A stretch of DNA of 64,000 bases from Manis javanica (GCF_040802235.1 NC_133174.1:138561213-138625212); one strand, 5' to 3'; shown: positions 21,401 to 32,795, counted from the stretch's first letter. Notes: generated by a model from the sequence alone, not told the origin. Made by a program: numbers and translations.

Positions 21401-24273
21401 GAGTGTCTATTGGGTGCTAGGCTCTGTGCTCAGTGCTGGTGATAATGTGGAGCTCTCAGGCCAGAGGGGGATGCTGACAATAAACACTAACCAAATGAAT
21501 GGCCAAGATGATTCCAGGGACTGGTGGCAGGGAGCTACTAGAGAAAGGGCAGTTATGGGAGGCCTCTCTGCAGAGCTGATACCTTAGCTGAGAGAGTCAG
21601 CTGTTCAGATGCCTGGGATTGGTGGAGGGGACATTCTGGGAAGGCGGAACAAGTGCAAAGAGACTCTCTCAGGAGAGACCAGTGTGGCTGGAGGACCAAG
21701 AGGCAGGCACAGGCCTGTTCTGCCGGCTTTGTGCACCAGCGGAAGGGGCTAGGGTTTTATTCTGTGTATCATCAAGTGGCCAGAACGAACTGCTCCTCCT
21801 TGTGACTAGTACGTCACTGGGTCATCATCCCTGGTTCTATCCCCAGGCTCTCGCCATTCAGTCACCAAGCCTTGTCAATTCTTCCTAAAACTCTCCTGCA
21901 GCCTCCAACCTTTCTCCATTCCCACTGCCTTGCACCTAAGCTTGGCCACTGCCCTGTCTTCTCCCGTCTGGATCGGCTAATGCTCTGTGTTGGGCTCTCA
22001 ATGCGTGTGTGTTGAAGAGATAAGCATGGAGGCTCTTCAGCTCTGCATTGTAGCCTATTCTTCCAATGACTCATTTCTCATTCGACTCACACCAGTTGAG
22101 CTCTCCAATCCTGGTGCTCTGCACTGGGCCATGGAGCAGGCAGTGATGTCTAAGAGGCAGTCTCTGTCTTCTCGGAGCACACAGTCCAGTGGATGAGGCA
22201 GATAAGTAATGGTCCGTGGTGGTGTCTATATAATAATAAGTGGTAGAGTAGAAGTGGCTTGTCAATAAGTGTCTCCCTGACACCAGGCTGTGGCCTCTCA
22301 GTGCCCTTGGTTGCCATCCCAAGCTCTGCACACAACGGGCCCTCAGTCTGAGGCCTCCAGGGGGCCTTGGCTGGCTTTGAGGGTAAATCCAGCCCTGTCT
22401 TCCTGCAGAGCCTGCTTCAGTGACCTACAGAAAGGCTACTACATAGTGTGGCTGGTGCTGGACTACTTCTCAGATGTGGTCTACATCACAGACATCTTCC
22501 TCCGATTGCGCACAGGTAAGCAGGCAACTGGGATGCACGGGTGGGAATATTGTCCATATATCCAAAGGCCTGGGTCCAAATTTTCAGGAAGCCCTCTCAA
22601 CACAGTGTTAGATTCAACTGCCTGGGTGGGACTTGACTTGGTGCCTGCCCCTCTTTAAACCTCGTGGTCCCCACATGTTTAGTGAGGTTCAGATCTGCGA
22701 GTGATCTATTAGGGTCGTGTTGGCCAGCTCTGTTATGTGAGTTTCCTATACCCCTCCTTGGGAAGGATGGTTTAGTAAGCAGCTTGTCCCTTGCTAAACA
22801 TTAGCCCATTGGGATGGACAGGCAATGGGGAGGGCAGAGGTGATATGCTGGCTTGCCTCTCTGTTAGGTTTCCTGGAGCAGGGGTTGCTGGTCAAAGATC
22901 CCAAGAAGTTACGGGACAACTACATCTACACCCTGCAGTTCAAGCTTGATGTGGCTTCTATCATCCCCACAGACCTGATCTATTTTGCAGTGGGCATCCA
23001 TAGCCCTGAAGTGCGCTTTAACCGCCTGCTGCACTTTGCCCGCATGTTTGAATTCTTTGACCGCACTGAGACACGCACCAGCTACCCTAACATCTTTCGT
23101 ATCAGCAACCTGGTCCTCTACATCTTGGTCATCATCCACTGGAATGCCTGCATCTACTATGCCATCTCCAAGTCCATTGGCTTTGGGGTTGACACCTGGG
23201 TTTATCCCAACATCACTGACCCCGAGTATGGCTATTTGGCTAGGGAATATGTCTACTGCCTTTACTGGTCTACACTGACCCTCACCACCATTGGGGAGAC
23301 ACCACCCCCTGTAAAGGATGAGGAGTATTTATTTGTCATCTTTGACTTCCTAATTGGTGTCCTCATCTTTGCCACCATTGTGGGAAATGTAGGCTCCATG
23401 ATCTCCAACATGAATGCCACCCGAGCCGAATTCCAGGCAAAGATCGATGCTGTCAAACATTACATGCAGTTCCGCAAGGTCAGCAAGGAGATGGAAGCCA
23501 AGGTCATTAAGTGGTTTGACTACTTGTGGACCAATAAGAAAACTGTAGATGAGCGGGAAGTTCTCAAGAACCTGCCAGCCAAGCTGAGGGCTGAGATAGC
23601 CATCAATGTCCACCTGTCCACACTCAAGAAAGTGCGTATCTTCCAGGATTGCGAGGCTGGCCTGCTGGTGGAGCTGGTGTTGAAGCTCCGTCCTCAGGTC
23701 TTCAGCCCTGGGGATTACATTTGCCGCAAGGGGGATATTGGCAAGGAGATGTACATAATCAAGGAGGGCAAGTTGGCAGTGGTGGCTGACGATGGTGTCA
23801 CTCAGTATGCCCTACTCTCAGCTGGAAGTTGCTTTGGAGAAATCAGTATCCTTAACATCAAAGGCAGCAAAATGGGCAATCGACGCACAGCTAATATCCG
23901 CAGCCTTGGTTATTCAGATCTCTTCTGCTTGTCCAAGGATGATCTTATGGAAGCTGTGACTGAGTACCCTGATGCCAAGAAGGTTTTGGAGGAGAGAGGC
24001 CGGGAGATCCTGATGAAGGAGGGGCTGCTGGATGAGAATGAAGTGGCAGCCAGCATGGAGGTGGATGTGCAGGAGAAGCTAGAGCAGCTGGAGACCAACA
24101 TGGAGACTTTGTACACTCGCTTTGGCCGCCTGCTGGCTGAGTACACGGGGGCCCAACAGAAGCTCAAGCAGCGCATCACGGTTCTGGAAACCAAGATGAA
24201 GCAGAACAATGAAGATGATTACCTGTCAGATGGGACGAACAGCCCAGAGTCAGCTGCTGCTGAGAAGCCGTGA
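18351..24273 (+). CDS. CNGA2: CNGA2, olfactory cyclic nucleotide-gated channel alpha 2 subunit (spliced, six coding exons)
   Basis: CNGA2 is the main pore-forming subunit of the cAMP-gated cation channel of olfactory sensory cilia, where it opens on odorant-evoked cAMP together with CNGA4 and CNGB1. Exons 18351-18460, 18657-18749, 19358-19528, 20574-20681, 22409-22515 and 22868-24273 all have GT/AG junctions. They total 1995 bases, giving 664 residues, the same as human. The calmodulin-binding segment is about 68-81 ([12 protein letters not shown]). S1 is about 143-161, S2 172-191, S3 221-240, S4 246-262, S5 272-296 and S6 350-375. The pore motif TTIGETPP includes Glu340, the expected cation-binding residue, and an N-glycosylation NIT lies at 311 in the turret. 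The C-linker follows S6. The cyclic-nucleotide-binding domain spans about 465-585, with GEIS and the Arg-Arg-Thr site at 535-537. A leucine-zipper-like coiled coil covers about 603-650. No frameshift or premature stop is seen, so the gene looks functional. Confidence 0.98.
18657..18749 (+). CDS. CNGA2: CNGA2 coding exon 2
   Basis: The acceptor CCTCCGCAG ends at 18656 and the donor GTGGGT starts at 18750. It encodes [20 protein letters not shown] and ends in GGFH next to the calmodulin-binding segment. Length is 93 bases and phase is kept. Confidence 0.95.
19358..19528 (+). CDS. CNGA2: CNGA2 coding exon 3
   Basis: The acceptor CCACTGTAG ends at 19357. It encodes [20 protein letters not shown] and then the charged linker up to GKGT. 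The donor is GTATGG at 19529, after two bases of a lysine codon. It carries the calmodulin-binding site that mediates fast channel desensitisation in the olfactory channel. Confidence 0.95.
20574..20681 (+). CDS. CNGA2: CNGA2 coding exon 4 (S1)
   Basis: The acceptor CTTCCCAG ends at 20573 and the donor GTGAGC starts at 20682. It encodes [19 protein letters not shown] and the first transmembrane helix, including [17 protein letters not shown]. Confidence 0.95.
20800..21330 (+). repeat. L2 fragment in CNGA2 intron 4
   Basis: The wording GATTATGTCACTCCCTCCC, CCAGTGGTTTCTCCATTGCC, ATGAAGGTCAAGCTCATGGC and TTCAAGGCCCTCTGGACCTG is classic sense-strand L2. Confidence 0.8.
21355..21760 (-). repeat. 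L2 fragment in CNGA2 intron 4, antisense
   Basis: Antisense L2 order is clear: CATTCAATGAGCAAGGG, GAGTGTCTATTGGGTGCTAG, GCTCTGTGCTCAGTGCTGG, GACAATAAACACTAACC, then GGAGGCCTCTCTGCAG-like and GAAGGCGGAACAAGTGC-like stretches. Confidence 0.75.
22065..22275 (-). repeat. L2 3'-end fragment in CNGA2 intron 4, antisense
   Basis: A short antisense L2-like piece contains GGTGCTCTGCACTGGGCCAT, GTCTTCTCGGAGCACACAGT, CCAGTGGATGAGGCAGATAAG and a TAATAATAAGTGGTAGA stretch. Confidence 0.5.
22409..22515 (+). CDS. CNGA2: CNGA2 coding exon 5 (S2)
   Basis: The acceptor TCTTCCTGCAG ends at 22408 and the donor GTAAGC starts at 22516. It encodes [11 protein letters not shown] and the second transmembrane helix through DIFLRLRT. 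The S2 end differs from the human sequence as I recall it ([14 protein letters not shown] versus DYVSDVVYIADLFI). Confidence 0.95.
22868..24273 (+). CDS. CNGA2: CNGA2 coding exon 6 (S3 to C-terminus)
   Basis: This large 1406-base final coding exon follows acceptor CTCTCTGTTAG ending at 22867. It carries S3-S6, the pore, C-linker, cyclic-nucleotide-binding domain, coiled coil and the stop TGA at 24271-24273. A single large 3' exon is typical of CNGA genes. The open frame extends a short way upstream into the intron, but that part is not coding. Confidence 0.98.
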
Positions 24274-25190
24274 AGGCTTGGATCTGACTGTCTCTCCAGC
24301 CTTGGCCTTGAGCCCTGGAGCTAGCAGAGCTGTCTAAGTCTCCACATGTGTGTGCATTACCCTCGTGTTCGTCTGAATTCTCTCTGAAGCTTCTCTGTCC
24401 CCAGGCTTTTGGCTTAATCAACCAGGAGCCCTCCTCCAAGCCCAGTTAACAGCCAAGCTTGCGCACAGCACAGACTGTGTTGGCCTGGATTCCAGGAGCT
24501 TCAGCCTGTCCAAGTCTGAGGAAGGAAGAGGAGGCGGCTGAACTATATTCAAGGGCTCTTTCCTGGGACTGGGAGCCTGGACAATGATCTGCTCTGAGGA
24601 AGGCCATCTGCAGGGGGGGGGTGCACCCTACTGTAGTGTTCCCCACTCTCTCTCTGGGCTCCTTTGCATCTAGCCCCTGCCCACTTGGTCCTTGGTTTTC
24701 TAATATGCTCTCTGAATGTCCCCATTTCCCTGCACATGTATCTAGTTGAAGCAACGGCTGCAGGCATTTAGCATAGGTACTCAGTACCTGTCTCCCAAGG
24801 CAGGCCAAGGGCGTGGAGGGGGCATGGAGGTGGGGCTCACTGAGGGCTCACTGAGGGCTTCTCGTTGTCAGGCACTCCAAGTGTTGCTCTGGTGATCTGT
24901 CTGTCTGCTGGCCAGGAGAGGGATCTCTGCAGTCTTCTCGGGCCCAGGGAGATGATGGTGCTCCTGGCTTCTGGTCTATTCCAGGGCAGGGAGTAGAGTG
25001 CAAGGTCACTGGCAGTTGACCAGCAGGCAGTGCCACCTGGAGAAGGAGGTGGGTGGGAGCTCTGGCCATCACTCTCTATGCAGAGCACTTGCGAAGAAGC
25101 CCTGAGGCAGGTGGTGGGTGGGAGACTCCTCAAGCTAATATCTGTAGTAGAGACACAAGTTAACATGTTCCTTTGAACCGTTTGTGCTTA
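24274..25190 (+). other. CNGA2: CNGA2 3' UTR and flank, no consensus poly(A) signal seen
   Basis: Sequence after the stop contains no AATAAA or ATTAAA up to 25190 that I can find. It holds a nine-base G run near 24612-24620 and a tandem CTCACTGAGGG pair near 24837-24860. The transcript end is therefore unplaced. A variant signal, or a longer 3' UTR, is possible. Confidence 0.5.
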
Positions 25191-25199
25191 CTGCTCAGT

Positions 25200-25625
25200 G
25201 CTGCTTATTTGCATTCTCCCCTTCCTCCCTCATCCCCTCTCGTTCCCGTGTATTTCTCTTTCTTCTTCTCCAGGACTCACTCTGCCTGAAACATCCCTGC
25301 CGTCTTCCTTTTCTTGCCTAAGCCCTTCAGGACTCGGCTTGGGCATCACCTTCTCAGAGAAGGCTCCTGGGACTGCACCTGCTCCCACACGAGGCAGCCA
25401 ATCACCCCATCTCTGGGCTCCCACAGTGCTCTTGGGTCTCTCTGGCCTGGTTTTTGTTGCACTCTGAGATCGGTTCGATGGATCTAGTTTCCCCTCCAGA
25501 CTGTGGGCTTTTGAGGGCTGGGCCAGGGCAGTTCCCCTCATTGCTCCGTGTGCAGTCTCGGCGACATGCCTGGCACAGAGGAGGTGATTGGCGAGTGTCT
25601 ATTTACTGGGGCAGTAAGTGAACAC
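25200..25625 (+). repeat. L2 fragment, sense
   Basis: The stretch includes CATCACCTTCTCAGAGAAGG, a GGGCTGGGCCAGGGCAG section, TGCCTGGCACAGAGGAGG and GTGTCTATTTACTGGGG, in the order of the L2 3' end. Confidence 0.65.
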
Positions 25626-25764
25626 CCAAAACTACTATGCTTCCATTTGCCAGCAGCCAGGTCTTGATAGAAACACTGGCTGTGTCTGCGGAGTTGGGGA
25701 GAGAGAGGTACAGTGGTACAAAGGCATCTGAGTCTGTCTCTGTCCCTCATGTTGCTATGTCTGT

Positions 25765-26830
25765 AATCTATGAATCGTGGTATAATACACATAACATTTG
25801 TATGTACTGTTAGCATGAAGTACACTCATATCATTGTGAAACAAATCTCCAGAACTTTTCATCTTCCCAAACTGAGACTGTCCCCATTAATCAAAAACTC
25901 CCCATTCTCCCCACCCCCAGTTCCTGCTACCCATCACTCTACTTTCTGTCCCTATGATTTTGACCACTCTAGATACCTCACAACAGTGGGATCTCGTACT
26001 ATTTACCATCTTATGCCTAGCTTATTTCACTGAGCACATGTCTTCAGAGTCCATTCATGTTATACATGTGTCTGAATTTCCTTCATTTTTAAGGGTGGGT
26101 AACATTCCATCGTGTGGATAGATCACATTTTGTTTAGCCATTCATCCATCAAGGTACACGTGGGTTGTTTCCATCTTTTGGCTACTGTGAACAATGCTTC
26201 TACTTTCACTCCTATTGAGTATATACCCAGAAGTGGAATTTCTGCACCGTAGTTTTCTGACGGGCTGTCATACTGCTTTCCATAGTGACTGCACCATTTT
26301 ACATTCCTACTGACTGCGCACAATGATTCCGATTTCTCCCCATCTCACCAATACTTGTCATTTTCTGTTGTTTTTTTTCTTGATAGTAGCCATCCTAATG
26401 GATGTGCAGTGATATCTCATTCTAATGTTGATATTCACTTCCCTGATGAGTAGTGATGTTGAGCTTCTCTTCATATGCTCGTCGGCCATTTCTATATCTT
26501 CTTTGGAGAAATGCCTATTTAGCCCTTTACTATTTTTTTTAATTGGGCAGTTTGTTTTTTGTTGTTGAGTTATAGGGGTTCTTTATATATTCTGGATATT
26601 AACCTATACCAGATATATGATTTTCAGTTTTCCCTCATTCCACAGGTTGCATTTTCACTCTGTTGATTGGGTCCTTTGGTGCACAGTAACTTTTAATTTT
26701 GATGTAGTCCAACTTATCTGTTTTTACTTTTGTTGCCTGGGTTTTAGCATCACCATTAGTTTTTGTTGGAATTCATTCGTCTAGTGAGACCTCTTTTAAA
26801 TTAAATGTAATTTCTTTGCCTCTTCTCTAG
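25765..26830 (-). repeat. L1 3' UTR and ORF2 C-terminal part, antisense
   Basis: Reading along the + strand shows L1 reverse complement in order: the 3' UTR (GAAGTACACTCATATCATTG), TATTTCACTGAGCACATGTC, TTTGTTTAGCCATTCATCC, ATATACCCAGAAGTGGAATT, ATAGTAGCCATCCTAATGG, TTCTTTGGAGAAATGCCTAT, and TTGATTGGGTCCTTTGGTGC. The element is 5' truncated and full of stops. Confidence 0.9.
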
Positions 26831-28820
26831 ATTATAGCAACAAATCTTAACCAGGAGGTTACACTCTCCTGGAGGGATGTGCGAGATTACTCATGCCTGG
26901 GCCCTGGCCCTTGAGAGTGGCACAGATGGCGAGGCAACATTCGTGAAGGGACAGAGTCCTGCATATGCTCCTCCTTTCCATGTTGGGCTGGAAGAAAGGC
27001 TCCTCACTTCAGGAGAAGCTCAGCCACCAGGGGGAGGAGCCCTTGGAGACGCAGGTGCTCATTGCTGAGGCCACACCCAGGAGCTCAGTGTCACCATGTG
27101 CTGGAACCTAGACATGTCAGTCTTGCTGCCCTAGAATGGCACTCGGCGCAGAGTAGGGGGATGATGGCATTGAAAATGTTGCCCTGGAAGAAACCTGCAG
27201 TGTTTTTCCCTGGAGACTGGTTCACCCTCAGTCCAGTCCCAGTGAGCGCTCTATTTCCAGTCCACATCAGTTGGGTGGACACTGCGTGTGCCATCTCGTT
27301 TTCCCCCATGGCAAAGCAGGTAACTCATGTGGATCACATGGGGAGCCCACTGGTTTGAAATGCAGACTTCAGTGCTCAGCAGCCACCTTCTCCCCAGACA
27401 TCTGCAGGTCCGGTCACCCAGGACTTTGCAGTTCCTCAAATGTCTATGTCCTCTAGGACTTTTCTGTCCTTCCTGCCTCTGAGACCAGCTCACAGGCCCC
27501 TTCTCTGAGCCGCACACTGAACTGCAAGTGCCTGTTGAACAAATGGTCTCTTCTCAAGTGCTCACTGTGTTCATTGAGAAAAGGATGAAGGAGTGTCAGA
27601 AGGAATATTCACGCAGCTTGGGCCGCGTGCGTGCTGGCATGTGTGCCAACTGCTGTGGACGACTGTGTAAGCCCCTGGCAGTCAGCAGAGGCAGACTGTG
27701 CCTATCTCTGCCTGCTCCCCCCAACCCCATCCTCACCAGCCCCCTCCTTGGTTGCTTTCTCTGCAAAAGCATGACTCTCTCCTGCCTGCCACCGGCCACT
27801 GTCCCCACTTCTCTCGCATAACAGGCTTTAATGTAAGAACCGAAGTACATTTTCCATTATGTGTTGTGTTTATTCAGCACAGTCTGATGTTCCTTGCCCT
27901 TAATTTAAAAATGTTTAAGAATGTTTTTTATTTTCCTCTGAAATCCACCTAAGGTAAATTGTCCTATTCGTATATGGACATCAATCTGCCTTCCTCTGCA
28001 TTGCTGACCTTCTATAGAAAACAACAGCCCGCTCTCCTGGCAACCACCCTCCCTTCCCTTTCAGTTGGACCCCTGGTGACCCTCCTTGCCTGGCTTGCAG
28101 CCTGCCACCCCCACCTCGGCCCAGCCTGAGTCCCAGCCTTCGTAGCAACCATCTGGCCCTAATTCAGGAGCCTAAATCTAAGCTGACCATTTGCTCCCAC
28201 CCTTGAGGGCAGCCCAGGGCAAAGGGCTCCTCTCTTCTGTGTAGCCTGCAAACAGAGCTCAGAAGCCTCCAGCTCACAGAGACAGGGAACCCAGCCACCA
28301 GAGGACATGTGGACCTGAGGAAAGGTGGTGGGCTCTGCTCTGCGAACCCCCCACCAATCAGAGGGCTGAGCAGGGCCCACTGACAGTCAGGTGGCTGCCT
28401 TCAGGGTCTCGCTGAGCTGTAGAACCAGGTCTTTCTCTTCTCTCTCCCTCAGTGCCCCACAGGGATCCCTGCAAATGCCCTCAGAGGTTTCTGGGTGTCA
28501 AAGCCAATGGCCCAGTTCAAGTCTGCACATGCTAGGTACCCAGACTTTCCTGGAGGTTGAGTATGAAGGAAATGTCAGGGTTGAACTGCAAGGGGACCTG
28601 GGAATATGGGTGTCATTATTTCCATGTATTCTCAGGAAAAAAAATATGGGTAGTCCACAAAACCCTTGATGTTATGGATATTATGGCTTAGCGTGGAGCT
28701 AAAGAAAACAGTGAGCATATTTAAGGTTCATTTAAAGAAAATGATGATATAAATAACTGTTCCCATGGCACATGAGTGAGGCAGTGATGAGTACCCAAAT
28801 GAATCTCAAACTCAACACTA
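26830..28820. other. Intergenic, no gene recognised
   Basis: This is mixed-composition sequence without clear exon structure, RNA gene or named repeat. A T-rich stretch around 27895-27940 is the only low-complexity part. Confidence 0.5.
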
Positions 28821-28829
28821 TCACAGCTC

Positions 28830-29960
28830 ACCTGTTGATTGCTTTTCTCCAAACCAGCTCCCTCCCACCTGCCCCTTGTCAGCAATGGCATGTCTACCCT
28901 TCCAGTTGCTCAGGCCAAAGCCCTTGAAGACATCTTGGACTCCTCTCTCTCCGCCACCCGTGGTATCTAATCAGCCAGGAAATACTCTTTGCTTAACTTT
29001 CCGAGGAAAGCCAGAATCCACACATCTCTTCCAACTCCCCCAGCGCCACCCTGGTGCAGGCCACCACCAGCTCTCCCGCGGATGGCTTCAGTTCCCTCCA
29101 GACTGCTGTCCTTGCTTCTACTTGGCCTCCCTGAAATCTTTTCCACTCAGCCACCATTGCTTTAGAACATGAATATCCTATCCCATCACTTCCCTGCTTC
29201 CAGCCTCTCATTATTTTTACAATCCAATCCAAATTCATGACCCTGTTCTCCAGGTCCTGTCTTTTATGGCTCCTGCTTGTGGCTCTGACCTCACCTGCTA
29301 TTTCTCCCCCTGCTTCTTTCTGGCCTTTAAATTCCTTTGAATTCCTTACACGGCCCGCCCAGCTTTTCCCTGTCGCGGTGGACTTGCACTTGGCAGCCCT
29401 CTGCCTTGACTCCTCTTCCGCTGACGTTGCTGTGAATGAGCCCTTGTCTTCAGGGCTCTGAAGGGGCCCTCACAGGGCTCCACACTGAAAACAGGCCCCA
29501 CCGTCTCCTCTGTCACACTCTGGCTCATCACCCTATTTGACTTTCTTTATAGTATTTATGACTTTCTGTGATCTTCTTGTTTTCTTGTTTATTGTCTGTT
29601 TCCCCCATTTAACTGTCAACACCCTGAGGCAGACATTATTCCTGGTGCCCCATTGTATCGGCAGCGCCCAGAGCAGCCATTGGCACATCAGAGTGCTCTT
29701 TAAATACCCAGTGACGGCACCACCTCCCATCTCTCTAACAACACGCATCCTCAGCCTCCTCTCTCTCTCTGTCTTCCCATGCTCGCACACCCTGGGAGTG
29801 CTGCAGCCTCCCGAGACTTCTTGGCATTCCATAACCCGCCTGGAGATGTCCCATAGGGAACTCAGTTACACTTACTTCTCCCCCAAAATCTCTGTTCACA
29901 ACATCCTTCGCATCCTTCAAAGTCAGCCCTAATGTCACCTCCTCCCTGAAGCTTTCTTTG
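28830..29960 (+). repeat. Long L2 copy, sense
   Basis: A nearly continuous L2 3' half is readable: CTTGGACTCCTCTCTCTCC, CCACCATTGCTTTAGAACA, CCTGCTTCCAGCCTCTCATT, CAATCCAATCCAAATTCATG, ATTTATGACTTTCTGTGATC, and TCAACACCCTGAGGCAGACA. A further L2-like segment (CCTAATGTCACCTCCTCCC and CTGAAGCTTTCTTTGATCTC) follows at 29920-29980. Confidence 0.8.
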
Positions 29961-30904
29961 ATCTCTTACAAGCAGGTGTATCATCCTTGTCCCCACTGCT
30001 CATCTGTGTTTGCATCTTTTCTGCTTCTTGCTGCTTGGAGAGCAGTCTGTGTGAGAGTCACACTGCCCTCCCCAGAGCTGAGGCTGCTTGGGGCTGGGGG
30101 TGTGGGTAGGGTCCCTGGAGCGCCCTGCGGCAGGCAGAGCTCAGGAAGCTGAACGGGGAGCTGGGGTAGGCAGGCACAGGGTGCCGTCTCATCCCAGCAG
30201 GAGGAATGGCTTGCCATACTGGCTGTGGGTTCAGTTGCAGGTTACCTTGCCCCTGGCATGGACTGAGTTGCCAAATACTAAGTGATTTTGCTTCTCTACA
30301 AGACAGACACTTCCCTGGAAGGACAATCCAGCCCTGATTTAGGGCCTGACACCAAGCTAGCTACAGCCAGCCCCAATCAGAAGGGTGATGAAGATATCTA
30401 GCTGAAAGGTTTGCTAAGCACAGGTCCACAGGGGCTCAGTGTTGTGTCTGGGCCCAGGGCCATGCCTGATGGGGCACTGGCTTGGGAGCCGAGAAATGTA
30501 AGGTGGGTTCTGTTCCACCTCTGTTTGCTGGGGACTTGGAAATTTCTGCCCTTGGAAACCTGAGGCATAGCACAGTGGGGGAGTTGGGCAAGGCGGCATT
30601 ATCTCTGTTTCTAAGCAAACCATCCTTTCCTGGCTCCTTCAGGCTTGGTGAGGCTCTCTCTCTCCCAGAACTTTCTAGCTAGTTGTGTTCATATGATTCA
30701 AACTGGGCAGTGCTCTAAGGGGGTCTGAACAACCTGCTGCTTTGTCCTCCATGGACAGACTTGTCCCTGAGAACCTGTTATTTGCCCAGGGTCTTGAAGG
30801 ATGCTAAGGAGCTGTCTGAGCAAGCAGGGTGGTGTGCCAGGTCCAAGGACTGAACTGGGCAAAGATGTTGAAGAGCAAGGGCCCAGTCTGCGGCTAGAGT
30901 GGAG

Positions 30905-31020
30905 CACGAACCCAATGCTCTTTCGGGCTCCACAGACCCTGGAATCAGCTTGGCCTCACTGGCTGAACTTGGACAAGTTTCTTTCCCTCTTGGGCTTAGT
31001 TTTCCACTTATCTTAAAGAA
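30905..31020 (+). repeat. MIR SINE fragment
   Basis: GGCTCCACAGACCCTGGAAT, GCTGAACTTGGACAAGTTTC and GGGCTTAGTTTTCCACTTAT give the MIR core order in sense orientation. Confidence 0.65.
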
Positions 31021-31644
31021 AGAGTTTCTCAAGGCCCTTTGCAGCCCTCCTGGGGTGGGAGGAGAATGGGTTTGTCTTAGTCCAACTCATACACTTGCAT
31101 CACTCAAGTGTGTTGAACTGCTAACTTCTAGGCAGACCTTCAGAGTTGCCAGTTTCTATGAATCAATGTATTTAATTAGATGGGTTTTCTTGTTTCTCCT
31201 TTATTGGATTGAGTAAGCAAATTAAATTGGGCAATTTGTTGTAACGTTATTTAAATGCCAACTCAGTTTCATAACTTGGGCTCGTGCCACATGCAAGCCC
31301 TTCCAACTTCTTCCCGGAGTGGTAGAATCAGAGGCCAGCTGGGTATCCCTCTGGTTTTTGAGGGTCTGAGTCCCTGGGGCAGAGCCTGACTCTCTTGGCT
31401 GGTCTAAGAGGCCAAGGAGGGCGGTCAGAGGGGTTACAAGGAATAGCGTTGCATGGGAGGAGCTGCGAGATGATCATAATCAGAAGTTCCTAAGGTTGCC
31501 CGTGAACAAAGGTCTGCCTTAGATTTGCCACGTCTGTTTCCTACATGGGTAATGGAGAGGGTCTCTGGGGAGCCTTCAGTTCTGGCTTTTCCCAGCACCC
31601 TGGCTCTGGAGAGGTGGGAACTGCTGGCCTGTACAGTGTGGGAG

Positions 31645-31955
31645 GGGCCGCAGCCTTTGGAGGCCGAGTAAGTTCGGGAAGGGTGGGCAGACGGTCGGGG
31701 TAGAGGTGTGCAGCAGCCTGGCGGGTCAGGGAGGCGCCGGCGTGCTGCTGGCTAGGCTGCCCTCGCCCCAAGACCCTCGCCCAGTTGCTGTTCCACCTCT
31801 GGCCGCAGAGCAGCTGGGGGCGCTCTCGCGCCACGAGTAGGGCGCACCGCCACACTCTCCAGGCCCTTACCCGCCAACCTCGTTGCGGGGGCCTTTTTGT
31901 TGCACCTGGACTCCAGGGTACGGCGGCACCCGAGCAAGAAGGGGTTTGGGCGCTG
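31645..31955. promoter_or_regulatory. Orphan CpG island (candidate promoter)
   Basis: I count about 25 CpG dinucleotides in roughly 305 bases of high GC content, against almost none in neighbouring intergenic DNA. That density is typical of a CpG island kept unmethylated in the germ line. A consensus + strand donor GTAAGT lies at 31668-31673. CpG-poor GC-rich sequence continues to about 32170. No known gene is assigned here. Both strands have open frames of limited credibility; the 200-residue frame at 31541-32143 on the minus strand probably reflects GC content. It could be the promoter of an unannotated transcript, possibly the candidate gene at 42.8-48.3 kb. Confidence 0.6.
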
Positions 31956-32699
31956 TGAGAAGTGCAGTTGGGAGCACAGAACATCTCAGGAGGAAGCTCG
32001 CTGGGCATCAAGCCCCAAGTCTCCCCATCCCCATCCCCTCCTTGGAGCCTCGCCCCCCGCCCCCTCCCCTCCCTACCCAGGACCCAGAGCCTTTGTCGGC
32101 AATGCCAGAGGAAAGGCAGGAGGGGTAGAGCTCTTGTGCACATGGCAGGGCGGGGCCGCTAGGCCACTTTCCTGGCTGCTGGGACTGCAAGAGTGAGTGG
32201 GGACGTTTGCAGACAGACTGCTCAGACCTGTTGAATTCAGGGAGGCAGTGACAAGATGTGACAGGCGTACAGGACAATGGCTGGAAGGCTCTAGCAGGGG
32301 CTGGGGACAGGCGTTCGGGGCATTGTGCTTGGTAAATAGCATTAACAAGGCGGCAACCTGAGCAGGCAAATTGGGAATGCAGACGGGGCTCCGTGACTGC
32401 GCTGGCTGTCTGCCTGTGAGTCACCTCTGCAGATCGATTTCATCCCTGAGCCGCGGATATGCAATGTGCTTACACAGGCTGGGTTGGAGCTCTCCCTCAA
32501 AACAACGCAACAATTTGGAGTGCACCACAGTATAGTGGCCCGGGAGCACTGCCTCCTCATGCCAAGCCTACAAGCCATGGCCCTTGTCTCTTCCTCTACT
32601 TGGCTCCCTTTTTGGAGGGGCTGGGACCAGCTCTTGAGGTTTCAAGTTGAAACCGACCTTTTCCAAAGCCACCATGACTTGGGGGTTTCTGGTGATCTC

Positions 32700-32795
32700 C
32701 CCAGCCCCCCTTGATCAAGCTTGATCTCCTTGTCTCCATTCAGTGCCTGGCCTAGAGTAGATACCAATAAATGCTTATTGAATGAATGAGGAAAC
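32700..32795 (+). repeat. L2 3' end, sense
   Basis: CCATTCAGTGCCTGGCCTAG, AGTAGATACCAATAAATGC and TTATTGAATGAATGAGG form the characteristic L2 terminus. It is followed directly by an antisense L1 end. Confidence 0.75.

Noticed and set aside
22909-24209. Several minus-strand frames opposite CNGA2 exon 6
   Set aside because: They are shadows of the conserved coding strand and have no independent evidence.
31541-32143. 200-residue minus-strand open frame over the CpG island
   Set aside because: It is Arg-, Pro- and Trp-rich, typical of GC-rich noncoding sequence read in frame. It has no recognisable domain and no splice support.
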